A DNA stretch of 61,117 nt. It comes from SIAJ01 sp036266155. GTDB lineage: Bacteria; Planctomycetota; Planctomycetia; Gemmatales; Gemmataceae. Of the stretch, positions 17,801-27,000 are shown one piece after another (position 1 is the stretch's first letter; each line of letters opens with the position of its first letter). A program made the position numbers and the translations under genes. The stretch covers positions 1-61,117 of the forward strand of contig DATANR010000269.1 of the NCBI GenBank assembly GCA_036266155.1, in the 5' to 3' direction. The notes under the pieces were generated by a model. That model did no database searches, was not told the DNA's origin, and saw only the letters and a program-made list of their open reading frames with translations.

Positions 17801-19967
17801 GGACACCGTGACAGCCGACATTGATGGGACGTGGCAGTACACCACAGCCGCCCTGTCCGAAGGGGATCACAGTTTCCGCGCCACCGCGTCCGACGGCGGC
17901 GGCAACACGTCGGACTACTGTGCTCCGTTGAATCTGAAAATCGACACCATGGCGCCGGGCGTCACGATCGACCGAGCAATCGGGCAGGCTGACCCTGCCA
18001 ATGCAGGGCCGATCGTGTTCCATGTATCGTTCACGGAACCGGTGACTGGATTCGATTCGGCCAGCGTCGATCTCAGTGCCAGCACTGTTGGTGGGCATCC
18101 GGTCGCAAATGTAACCGGCTCGGGGACTGACTATTCAATCGAAGTGACCGGGATGGATGGTACCGGCACAGTGGTCGCATCGATTCCGGTGGGCGCAGCG
18201 CAGGACGCGGCCGGGAACGGCAACACATCCCCGGCGAGCGGCACCGTTGCATTCGACAATATAGCGCCGAGCGTGGCCGTGAATCAGTCTGCCGGTCAGA
18301 GCGATCCGACTTTCGCCGGTCCGATCGTGTTCACAGTCACCTTCAGTGAACCGGTCGCCGGCTTCACCGACGCCGACCTGGACCTGTCGAGCAGTACCGT
18401 CGTCGGCAACCTCGTTGCGGCCGTCTCCGGGTCGGGCGCGGATTACACCATTTCGATCACCGGCATGCACGGAGCGGGTAATGTCGTCGCAGCCATCCCA
18501 GTCGGCGTCGCTGTGGATCTCGCGGGCAATGCAAATGCCGCTTCCACCGGCTCCGACAACACGGTGTATTTCAATCATGTGGGCATGCTGCAATTCACTG
18601 ACCCAATCATCAACGTTGTGGAAGGAGTGGGCAACGCCACGATCACGGTAACGCGGATCAATGGCGGCGATGATCCCGTGTCGGTCAACTTTGCGACGAG
18701 CGGCGGCACGGCGACGAGCGACAGCGATTTCACCTCAACCTCGGGGCATTTGGACTGGGCTGACGGCGACTCGGGCCCCAAGACCATTGAAGTACCCATC
18801 ACCGACGACGTGACCAACGAGAGAAGCGAAAGTTTCACGCTGGCTCTGACCGCGCCGACTGGCCAGGCCCAGCTCGGGGCGCAGTCGACCACGACGGTGG
18901 TCATTGCCAAGAGCGATGGGGCGTCGATTGCGGCAACGGACAAGTTACCGCAAGCGAACATTGCCGATTCCGACGGCGACCTGATCACGCTCAAGCTGAC
19001 GGGCAAGGTCGGCTCAATGACCTATTACCTGACCAACGGCGTCGGCCCGATCGCCGAGATCGAGTTAGTCGGCACCGATTCGAGCAAGTCCATCGTCAAC
19101 CTGGCGATCAAAAAGCCGAAGAATGGCACGGGCGATGGCCGGGTCCAGATTGACGAGATTCACGGAGCCGGAGCCAAGCGCTTGAACTTGGCCAAGGCCG
19201 ATCTCAATGGGGTCGGGATCGACTTGACGAGCTTCTTAGGATCGCTGGCCATCGGGGCGGTCAAGAACGCGGCGGATATCACTCTCGCCGGTGTGCCCCC
19301 GACATCGTCATTGAGCACCAAGCTCACGGTCGGCGTTGTCGAAGACGGCACGGACATCTTGATCACCGGCGCGCCGCTTGGCAGCTTGACGGCCACAAGA
19401 ATTGGCGCCGGCACAATCGCGGCCCCGAGCGTCGGCGCGATCACGGTTAAGGGGAAAGCCAAAACAAAAACCGCAGCGGCAATCGCGGGCGACTTCAAAT
19501 CGAATTTGACCATTGCCGGGACGGGACTGGCGGCCAAGGTACCGGCTCTGAAGTCGCTCAAGGTAGCCGGCTCGGTTTCTGGAAGCACCATCCAGGTCGG
19601 CGGCCTCACCGGCACGGTCGGCGATGTCGGGAGTGTGTCGGTCGGGGCATTCGTCGACAGCCGACTGTTCGCGGGCTACACCGGACCTGACGATGGCTCT
19701 GGCACTTTCAATTTGCCAAGCACCGTTGGTTCCTTCGTGGTCACCGGCAAAACGAAAGCCTTTGCTCACAGTTATGCGATCGCATCCAACTTCAAGAACG
19801 TGGTGCTGACGAGCGTGGATGCTGACAACGCCGGGACCAAATTTGGATTCCTGTTTGACACACTGATGAAGTCTTTGACCGTCAAGTCGCCCGCGTTCAA
19901 GTTCGACCCGGCCGGACCCGTGGAGCAGCACATGTCCCTAGGCGATTTTTTCGTCAAGAAGGTGTAG
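14817..19967 (+). CDS. Giant surface protein: beta-helix, Ig-like repeats, Calx-beta
   Basis: A 1716-residue protein. The ATG at 14817 is preferred over an upstream TTG (14772); ATG 14853 remains possible. The N-terminus carries the planctomycete surface-protein motif KLEDRTAPAVFNV. About residues 60-450 form a right-handed beta-helix with repeated NNGTVTIANSIVADNSA-like rungs. Several Ig-like/cadherin-like domains follow (DTAPPNAGSV and others), including two copies of a domain with GPIVFHVSFTEPVTGF or GPIVFTVTFSEPVAGF. A Calx-beta domain lies at about 1256-1363 (VVEGVGNATITVTRING, SESFTLAL). The last 350 residues are Gly/Ala/Lys-rich beta repeats without a recognised family. It is probably an adhesin or envelope protein; the anchoring mechanism is not seen. 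Confidence 0.85.
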   Translation: MPSFSSPARRRSMRHKFCPRLDKLEDRTAPAVFNVNSVADTSAVNLTTGVDASGNISVRSALDAVNHLGGLNTINVPAGTYLLSLGELNINGSPTKDNVTIAGAGSGSTIIDAQNNSRVFQVFSGNTAAFSDVTIQHGATTISGGGLFNNNGTVTIANSIVADNSANGSFGRGGGLFNAGGMTLTNVTFSHNAGTSDARGGGMWNGGTMTITGSTFADNYTTGSFGYGGGIFNYTTLTATNCTFTNNSVTSGYGGGGIENQGTLILSGSTFTGNSATTGFDGGAIDNSSSATISDTTLSNNFGHAIYTAVGSMTLTRCVVNSNSLGGVFNHSGTLTVTDSTISNNAGSGLGNMLSSKMTVINCTIAGNTGGGISNSASATVSNTTISGNSGGRAINNGGGTLTLSNSTVADNTQGGISNASGTATLVNVTIANNSAGTFSGGGIDNISGTQLNLVNTIVAGNTASTAPDIRGAIATGRNNLIGDGTSMTGISNGDPNHNQVGSAGTPLDPHLNALANNGGATKTMALQAISTAIGASDLVTTVTQSATSAATSIVVANAASIALTAGHYQIFIDGEEMDVTSVNLATNALTVTRGVNGYTANTIAPADAVYLFSDQRGAQRAVPPDIGAYQFTPVPPSAVPDAPDLVNVSDSGIADNDDITNLDNSSPAKSLQFLVTGTVNGATVTVAADGVPIGTAIATGTTTIVTTNGSVDLTDGVRSITAHQKEPGKPVSSDSFALNVLIDTAAPTAPTSAPDLQAASDGGVSSTDNITDVTAPTFDVTSTDTYFRFYRNGTSIGGAYQSGNSYTPVTQADGSYTVSATAVDAAGNESTPSPTLNVTIDTAPPNAGSVNDGVSADINFQTSMTTINANWGGFSDSSSGISSYEWAIGTSAGNTDVMSFSNVGNATAATISGLNLTRNIRYFVSVRARDTAGNVSSLAISDGVTVFFPAPIIDSFSTDSGVLGDGITNDSTPTLNGHAEPGFVVQIYDGAGPLDTVTADIDGTWQYTTAALSEGDHSFRATASDGGGNTSDYCAPLNLKIDTMAPGVTIDRAIGQADPANAGPIVFHVSFTEPVTGFDSASVDLSASTVGGHPVANVTGSGTDYSIEVTGMDGTGTVVASIPVGAAQDAAGNGNTSPASGTVAFDNIAPSVAVNQSAGQSDPTFAGPIVFTVTFSEPVAGFTDADLDLSSSTVVGNLVAAVSGSGADYTISITGMHGAGNVVAAIPVGVAVDLAGNANAASTGSDNTVYFNHVGMLQFTDPIINVVEGVGNATITVTRINGGDDPVSVNFATSGGTATSDSDFTSTSGHLDWADGDSGPKTIEVPITDDVTNERSESFTLALTAPTGQAQLGAQSTTTVVIAKSDGASIAATDKLPQANIADSDGDLITLKLTGKVGSMTYYLTNGVGPIAEIELVGTDSSKSIVNLAIKKPKNGTGDGRVQIDEIHGAGAKRLNLAKADLNGVGIDLTSFLGSLAIGAVKNAADITLAGVPPTSSLSTKLTVGVVEDGTDILITGAPLGSLTATRIGAGTIAAPSVGAITVKGKAKTKTAAAIAGDFKSNLTIAGTGLAAKVPALKSLKVAGSVSGSTIQVGGLTGTVGDVGSVSVGAFVDSRLFAGYTGPDDGSGTFNLPSTVGSFVVTGKTKAFAHSYAIASNFKNVVLTSVDADNAGTKFGFLFDTLMKSLTVKSPAFKFDPAGPVEQHMSLGDFFVKKV

Positions 19968-20081
19968 GGCAACCTCGATTCGGATAAGCGACAAGGAGCC
20001 GACGCGAAGGCATTCATCGAGCAACCGAGGAGCGCTGCGAGATCCACTAGAATCGCCGCATACGGTTTGGACGGGAAACAA

Positions 20082-21797
20082 ATGCGACACCGTCGGCGTC
20101 TGGCAGCGATTTGCTTCAGTCTTGCTTTCAGCCTGCCGGGGAGTTGTTGCCGTCTCGTCGCCGCTCCGCCCGAGCCCGCCGATCACTTTGAAAGAAAGAT
20201 TCGCCCATTGCTGCTGGCCAAGTGCCTGTCGTGTCACGGACCAGAAAAGCCCAAAGCCGGCCTGCGGCTCGACACGAGCGCGGGACTTACCAAAGGCGGA
20301 AAATCCGGACCGGTTGTCGTGGCGGGCAAGCCGGACGAGAGCCTTCTCATCCAGGCCGTGCGCCGTCAGGGCGACTTAAAGATGCCGCCGGACGATCGGC
20401 TCAGCGATCAAGAAGTCCTGGAGTTGGTTTCCTGGATCAAGGCGGGTGCGGTATGGCCGAAGGAACCACCTGGGGCTACTCCGAGCTCGCTGTCCCAGAG
20501 CAAGGCAACGTTCACACCGGAGCAGAAGGCGTTTTGGTCGTTCCGACCGGTTCGGCCAGTGACTCCTCCGCAGGTACGGAACGATGCTTGGATCCAGTCC
20601 CCCGTCGATCGCTTCATTCTCGCGCGACTCGAAGCCGCCGGCCTGTCGCCGTCACCGCCGACAGACAAGCGGACGTTGATCCGTCGCGTCACTTTGGATC
20701 TCACCGGCCTGCCGCCGACTCCGGGAGAGATCGATGCCTTTGTGAACGACCAGCGCCCTGACGCCTACGTGACGCTGGTTGACCGACTGCTCGCCTCGCC
20801 GCACTACGGCGAACGCTGGGCGCGTCACTGGCTCGACGTTGCTCGTTATGCGGAGACGACCGCGAACGATGCCAACGCGGTCATGCGTTACGCCTGGCGG
20901 TACCGCGACTACGTGATTCGCGCGCTCAATGCCGACACGCCCTACGATCAGTTCGTCATCGAACAACTGGCCGGCGACTTGCTCCCATCGACGGGTGACC
21001 TGAATCGCGATGCCGATCGCGTGATTGCGACAGGCTTTCTGATGATCGGTCCCAAGGCGCTTGCCGAAGCGGACATCGAAGGCAGCCGCATGGACATCGT
21101 CGACGACCAGATCGACACGACTGGCCGGGCGTTCCTCGGTCTGACGATCGCATGTGCCCGTTGCCATGACCACAAGTTCGATCCGATCCCGGCCGTCGAT
21201 TACTACTCGCTTACTGGCATCTTCCGTGGCGTCGAGGTATTTCGCGACGAGCACAAGAACGCGGTGATGTGGCAAGAATGGCCGCTCGCGCGTCCGGCCG
21301 GTGAACCACCCGTCGTCGTGATGTCACCGAAGGAAGGCAAGCCGTGGGAACTGCACGTCGCCTTAAGAGGCAACCGGCAGACACCCGGCGCCCTGGCTCC
21401 GAGACGGTTCCTGCAGATCGTCGCCGGCGAAGGCTGTACCCCGATCACGACGGTGCAAAGCGGACGACTGGAATTGGCCCGGTGGATCGCGTCGCCGAGC
21501 AATCCGCTGACGGCCCGGGTGATGGTGAATCGCGTCTGGCAGCATCATTTCGGCACTGGGCTGGTTGCCACGTCCGACAATTTCGGCGTCCGTGGCGAAA
21601 AGCCGACGCACGCAGAGTTGCTCGACTACCTCGCCAATGAATTCGTTGCCGGCGGCTGGTCGCTCAAGAAATTGCATCGACTGATTGTCCTGTCCCGCGT
21701 CTATCAGACCAGTTCACAGGCAAACGATCCGGTGCTGAAAGCCGATGTGAATAACCGACTGCTCGCACGAACGACGCGGCGGCGGCTGGATGCAGGA
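20082..21797 (+). pseudogene. Truncated DUF1549/DUF1553 protein with cytochrome domain
   Basis: Starting at ATG 20082, the product has a signal peptide, a planctomycete cytochrome-like domain with CLSCHGPEKPKAGL, DUF1549 (FILARLEAAGLSPSPP, LDLTGLPPTPGEIDAF, CARCHDHKFDPIP) and the first part of DUF1553 (LARWIASPSNPLTARVMVNR, QHHFGTGLV). Homology stops abruptly at NNRLLARTTRRRLDA, exactly where intact relatives continue with an EAIRD segment. From about 21795 the frame enters DNA that codes in another frame for an M24 peptidase and runs to a stop at 22160 as nonsense. At least 150 C-terminal residues are missing compared with the copy at 9251. The gene is broken, by a natural deletion fusion or by a mis-join in the assembly. 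Confidence 0.85.
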
Positions 21798-22722
21798 CAT
21801 CCGCGGACCGCTGCTGGAAGTCCTGCAACGTCTCGATCCCAGGACAATCGGACTCAATTACAGCACGGACGATGTGACGGCCGACGGACTGACTCACGGC
21901 CACTGGTTGTTGCTGCAGGAATTGCTTCGCGGCACGTCTTTCCTCGATCGGTTGACGAGCGCCGCTCCGTTGCTGGCGCGATTGCGGGGCCGAAAGACTA
22001 CGACCGAGGTAGCGTGCATACGCCGAGCGGTGGCGCTTACCGAGAAAATTGTCAACTTACTCACGAAAGAGATTCGGCCCGGCAAGACCGAGCGCGATCT
22101 CGCTGCGTTCGTTCACGCGCGGTTCGTGGAGTTCGGCGTGGCGCCCGCATGGGCGGCTGAAGGTTGCCCGATCGTGAATACCGGCCCGGCTTCCGACCTC
22201 GGCCATACCTACCCGTCGGACACAATCCGGGTCGAGCCTGGACATCTCGTCCACGTTGATCTCGGCGTTCGACTCGACGGTTATTGCTCGGACCTCCAAC
22301 GCATGTGGTACGTCCGTCGGCCTGGTGAGTTGGCGCCGCCCGATGACGTGCAGCGAGCCGTGAAGGTGGTCGTGCGTGCAATTGATGCGGGGGCCGCGGT
22401 CTTGCGGCCGGGCGTGCGCGGGTTTGAAGTGGACGCGGCCGCGCGAAAGGTGGTCGTCGACGCTGGCCATCCGGAGTTCATGCACGGACTTGGCCACGGG
22501 CTCGGGAGAGCAGTCCACGACGGCGGCACGATGCTCGGCCCGAAGTGGCCCTGCCATGGCAAGAACACGGAAAAGTTCGTTGAAGCTGGAAACGTGTTTA
22601 CCCTGGAATTGGGCGTCCCGACTTCGGCCGGAGTCGTCGAGCTCGAGGAGGATGTGCTGGTCACGACAGATGGCTGTGAATTTCTCTCGACGCGGCAGCG
22701 GGAACTCTTCATAGTCGACTGA
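21790..22722 (+). CDS. M24-family metallopeptidase (Xaa-Pro peptidase-like), N-terminally truncated
   Basis: A pita-bread-fold aminopeptidase or prolidase homologue, about 310 residues in this frame. Metal-ligand motifs are present: HVDLGVRLDGYCSD (two Asp), HGLGHGLGRAVHDGG (His), FTLELGV (Glu) and VELEEDVLV (Glu). Only the end of the usual N-terminal creatinase-like domain remains (DIRGPLLEVLQRLDPRTIGL), so roughly 100 residues are missing. The first ATG (21790) sits at the junction with the broken DUF1553 gene and is probably not an original start. The catalytic domain is complete; whether it is expressed or folds is unknown. Confidence 0.85.
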   Translation: MQDIRGPLLEVLQRLDPRTIGLNYSTDDVTADGLTHGHWLLLQELLRGTSFLDRLTSAAPLLARLRGRKTTTEVACIRRAVALTEKIVNLLTKEIRPGKTERDLAAFVHARFVEFGVAPAWAAEGCPIVNTGPASDLGHTYPSDTIRVEPGHLVHVDLGVRLDGYCSDLQRMWYVRRPGELAPPDDVQRAVKVVVRAIDAGAAVLRPGVRGFEVDAAARKVVVDAGHPEFMHGLGHGLGRAVHDGGTMLGPKWPCHGKNTEKFVEAGNVFTLELGVPTSAGVVELEEDVLVTTDGCEFLSTRQRELFIVD

Positions 22723-22829
22723 AGTTGAAAGAATCACGCCGGCCCCGCTTGAAATTGGCCTGCCCTCGCGCCTTATCATCTGGTAGCGAGCTTGACCCGG
22801 CTTGCTTCCCGCCGTCCGCGAGGACACCC

Positions 22830-24047
22830 ATGTCACGTCGTGCGCCCTGGCTCGTTCTGTTATTGCCAATCGCCACCGCGCTCTTCATTGGTTGTCGTAA
22901 GACACCGCCGCCGACCGCCACGGCCGGACTGCCGGTTGTTCCGGTGAGCCTGCCGGTGCAGCGGCCGGTCATCGAATATGTCGAGTACACGGGCCGCGCC
23001 GATGCGGTCACGACGGTCGGCGTCAAGGCGCGCGCGACGGGCAACATCGTCCGGGCGCCCTTCATCGAGGGCGCGGAGATCAAGGCGAACGATCTGCTGT
23101 TCGAAATCGACCCGAAGCCTTACGAGGCACAACTCGCTCAAGCCGAAGCCCAGGTTCGCGTGGCCGAGGCGCAACACGTGCTGGCGCAGGCGAGCTACAA
23201 CCGCGTCAAGAACTTGACCGGCACCGTGGCCGTTAGCCCCCAAGAGGTCGACCAAGCCAAAGCGGCCGCCGACGCCGCGGACGCCCAGGTCAAGGCCGCC
23301 AAAGCGACTGCCGACGTTTATCGGCTGAATTTGAGCTACACGAAGGTGAAGTCGCCTATCGATGGTCAAGTCGGTCGGCAGTATTACGCGGTCGGCAATC
23401 TCGTCAGCCAGGACCAGACGTTGCTCACGACCGTCGTCACCACCGATCCCATGTACGCCTATTTCGACATGGATGAACGTACGTTGCTCCAAATCCGGAA
23501 GGCCATCAATTCGGGGAAGATCCAACAAGCGAAGAGCGCCGGCGATGATCTGCCGGTGCTCATGGGGCTCGAGGGCGAGGATGGGTTTCCGCACCGAGGG
23601 AAGGTCAACTTCGTGAATAACGTTGTCAACCCGTCGACTGGCACCATCGCGGTCCGCGGGTTGTTCGACAACCCGAAGCCCGAGAACGGCCGACGTCTAC
23701 TCTCGCCCGGAATGTTTGTCCGCATCCGCTTGCCAATCGGTCAAGCGCGGTCGGCGATCCTCGTGGTCGACCGAGCAATTGGTTCGGATCAGGGGCTCAA
23801 GTACGTCTATGTGATCGATGCGGAGAAGAAAGTTCGTTATCGCCGCGTGACGACCGGTCCACTGGAAGACGACGGGCTCCGGGTCATCGAGGAAGGCTTG
23901 AAGCCGGACGAGACCGTGGCCGTCGGTGCGATTCAGCAGCTCCGGCCGGGGATGGACGTCGAGCCCGAGGTTCATCCGATGCCGACGCCCGGAGCGCCAA
24001 CGGCCCCAGCAACTCCCCCCGTCCCCGCCGGCCCGAAGAAGAAATAA
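22830..24047 (+). CDS. RND efflux periplasmic adaptor lipoprotein (HlyD/AcrA family)
   Basis: A 405-residue membrane fusion protein. The ATG at 22830 has GAGG upstream and gives a lipoprotein signal with lipobox LFIGC (Cys 22). Family features in order: beta-barrel start EYTGRADAVTTVGVKARATG, lipoyl half FIEGAEIKANDLLFEIDPKPYE, an alpha-helical hairpin rich in Ala and Gln (about 105-180), second lipoyl half LSYTKVKSPIDGQVG, a beta-barrel, and the C-terminal DETVAVGAIQQLRPGMDVEPE. It links an RND pump to an outer-membrane channel. The first permease starts six bases after its stop, so the genes are an operon. No TolC-type channel gene is in the window. Confidence 0.94.
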   Translation: MSRRAPWLVLLLPIATALFIGCRKTPPPTATAGLPVVPVSLPVQRPVIEYVEYTGRADAVTTVGVKARATGNIVRAPFIEGAEIKANDLLFEIDPKPYEAQLAQAEAQVRVAEAQHVLAQASYNRVKNLTGTVAVSPQEVDQAKAAADAADAQVKAAKATADVYRLNLSYTKVKSPIDGQVGRQYYAVGNLVSQDQTLLTTVVTTDPMYAYFDMDERTLLQIRKAINSGKIQQAKSAGDDLPVLMGLEGEDGFPHRGKVNFVNNVVNPSTGTIAVRGLFDNPKPENGRRLLSPGMFVRIRLPIGQARSAILVVDRAIGSDQGLKYVYVIDAEKKVRYRRVTTGPLEDDGLRVIEEGLKPDETVAVGAIQQLRPGMDVEPEVHPMPTPGAPTAPATPPVPAGPKKK

Positions 24048-24053
24048 CGGCCC

Positions 24054-27000
24054 ATGTTCAGCCGCTTCTTCATCGACCGGCCCATCTTCGCCGCGGTGGT
24101 GTCCATCATCATTGCCTTGGCGGGCGTGCTCGCGCTCGCTAATTTGCCAATTGCCCAGTACCCCGAGATTAGCCCTCCGGCCGTCACCATTTCGATCGCT
24201 TATCCCGGCGCGAGTGCGCAGGTCGTTGCGGATACGGTGGCCGCGCCGATCGAGCAGCAGGTCAATGGCGTGCCCGGCATGCTCTATATGTCGAGCAACT
24301 CCGGCAACGATGGCAGCTACACGTTAACGGTGACGTTCGAGATCGGCACTAACCTGAACGCCGCTCTGGTGATGGTGCAGAATCGCGTTCAAATTGCTCT
24401 ACCAGTCCTGCCGTCGTCGGTGCAGCAGCAAGGAATCACCGTCCGCAAGCGTACGCCGGACATGCTGCTCATCATCAACTTCAATTCGCCGGACAACCGG
24501 TACGACAACGTCTATCTGAGCAATTTCGCCACGGTCAACGTGCGCGACCAACTCTTGCGCGTCGAAGGCGTTTCGGACATCACGGTATTCGGCCAACGCG
24601 ATTACAGCATGCGGATTTGGCTTGATCCGCAGCGGCTGGCCGCGCGCAACGCGACGGCCATGGATGTGGCGAACGCGGTGCGCAAACAGAACATCGAAGC
24701 AGCGCCTGGCGGGATCGGCCAGTCACTGAGCGGTCGGTCTCGATCCTTTCAGTTTCCTCTCGACACGCGCGGTCGGCTCAATGAGGTCGAAGAATTTGGC
24801 AATATCGTCGTGAAGACGGGTAGTCCGCGCCGCGCGCCGATGTCGACTGGCACCGGAGCGCGATCGGGAGCGCCGGCCACTGGCCCGCCGCCGATGCGCA
24901 TCAACATTCCGGTGAGCGCCCCACTCGCGGCGGTACAACCGAGCACGTCGGTCACCACGCCGGCGCCCGCCGGCATGATCCCGGGTCAATTGTCCGGCGG
25001 CGCGGCCGGCGGGACTTCCTCAGCACAACTCGCCATCGACACTGGCAATCTGCTCGCAGCCGGTCCAGCCACGACGGTTCCCGCTGCTGGCCCCGCGCCG
25101 TCTGGGCCTGCCGGTATGTCCGTGGAGGATCCGAATGGCATGGCGGGCGGAACGCCGCTCGCAATGATGACGGGGACCAGCGCCGCAACGGCAGCAGCGG
25201 CCCAGGCCGGGGGAACCGTCGGACCATACGCCCTGTCCGGCGGAACGCTCGACGGCGGACCGGACGCCGCGGCAGGCATCATTCGCGTACGCGATGTGGC
25301 ACGCGTGGAATTGGCCGCAGCCACCTACGACAACGGCGCAACCTTCGATGGTAAACCGTCGTGCGGGTTGGCCGTCCGGCTCCTGCCCGGCGCCAACGCT
25401 CTCGACGTGGCCGACCGGGTTCGCGAGAAGATGGCGGAACTGCAGACGCGGTTCCCGGAGGGAGTCGGTTACGACATCGCCTACGACACGACGCCCTTCA
25501 TCCGCGAGTCAATCCGCGATGTGGTGACGACATTGTTCGAAGCCGTCGGGCTGGTCGCGCTGGTCGTGCTCATATTCCTGCAGTCGTGGCGGGCAACATT
25601 GATCCCGATGATCGCCGTGCCGGTCGCGATTCTCGGCACGTTCGCGGTCATGCTCGCGCTGGGATTCACCATCAACAACATTTCGCTCTTCGGCCTCGTG
25701 CTGGCGATTGGCATTGTGGTCGACGACGCGATTGTCGTGGTCGAAAACGTCGAGCGCTGGCTCGAACACGGGCTGGAACCCAAGGAGGCGGCATACAGGG
25801 CGATGGGCGAAGTCACTGGGCCGGTCGTCGCCATTGCTCTCGTGCTGTGTGCGGTGTTCGTTCCATGTGCATTCGTCGGCGGCATTCCGGGCCAGTTCTA
25901 TCGACAGTTCGCCGTCACCATTACGGCGTCCACCGTGTTTTCGGCGATCAACTCGCTCACACTGAGTCCAGCGCTCGCGGCGATCTTGCTCAAGAGCAAG
26001 AAGCAGCGCGAAGCGCGACCGGGCCTCGTCGGCAGGTCGACCGGGGTCGTGTTCTGGCCGCTCAAGTTCCTGGGCATGCTCTTCAATCGCGGCTTTGGGC
26101 TGGGGACTCGCGCTTACGCCTGGTCGGTCGGCCGGCTGCTGCGCATGAGCCTGGTCGTGCTGGCCGTCTACGGCGGGCTGGTCTGGCTGACCTATTGGAC
26201 ATTCCAGAAGGCACCGCTCGGATTCGTTCCCGAGCAGGACATGGGCCGGCTCATCGTCAGCATTCAACTCCCGGATTCGGCCTCGCTCAATCGCACGCAG
26301 GAAGTGATGGCCGAGGTCGATCAGATTGCTTTGCATACACCGGGTGTCGCCCACACGACGTCGGCGGCGGGAATGTCGCTTCTCGCCGGAGCGAACAGTT
26401 CCAATTTCGGCAGCGTGTTCCTCGTGCTCAAGCCGTTCGACGAGCGGCAGGAGCCGCAACTGCGGTCCGATGCCATTATCGCCAAGCTGCGCCGAGACTT
26501 TGCCAAGATCAAGGACGCGGACGTCAAGGTTTTTGGTCCAGCTCCGGTCCCCGGACTGAGCGTGGCGGGCGGGTTCAAGATCATGGTTGAAGATCGCGGC
26601 GGTCTCGGCCTGCGCGAACTGCAAAAGCAAACTGACACGCTTGTCGGCAAATTACAGAAGGACCCGGCCACGGTCGGCGTGCTGACCCAGTTCCGTTCGC
26701 GGACGCCGCAATTGTTCCTCGACGTCGACCGGACCAAGGTCGAGTCGCTCGGCGTCGACCTGAACGACGTCAACCAGACGATGCAGATTTACCTGGGGTC
26801 GATGTACGCCAACAGCTTCAACGCCTTCGGCCGGCACTGGCAAGTGAAGCTCCAGTCCGAGGGCACTTTCCGCAATCAGCTCACCGATGTCGGCCTTTTA
26901 CAAGTGCGGAACAAGTTCGGCGAAATGGTCCCGATGGGCACGCTCGTCAAGCTAAAAGAAATCAACGGTCCGGTCTCGGTGGGACGGTACAACCTGTACA

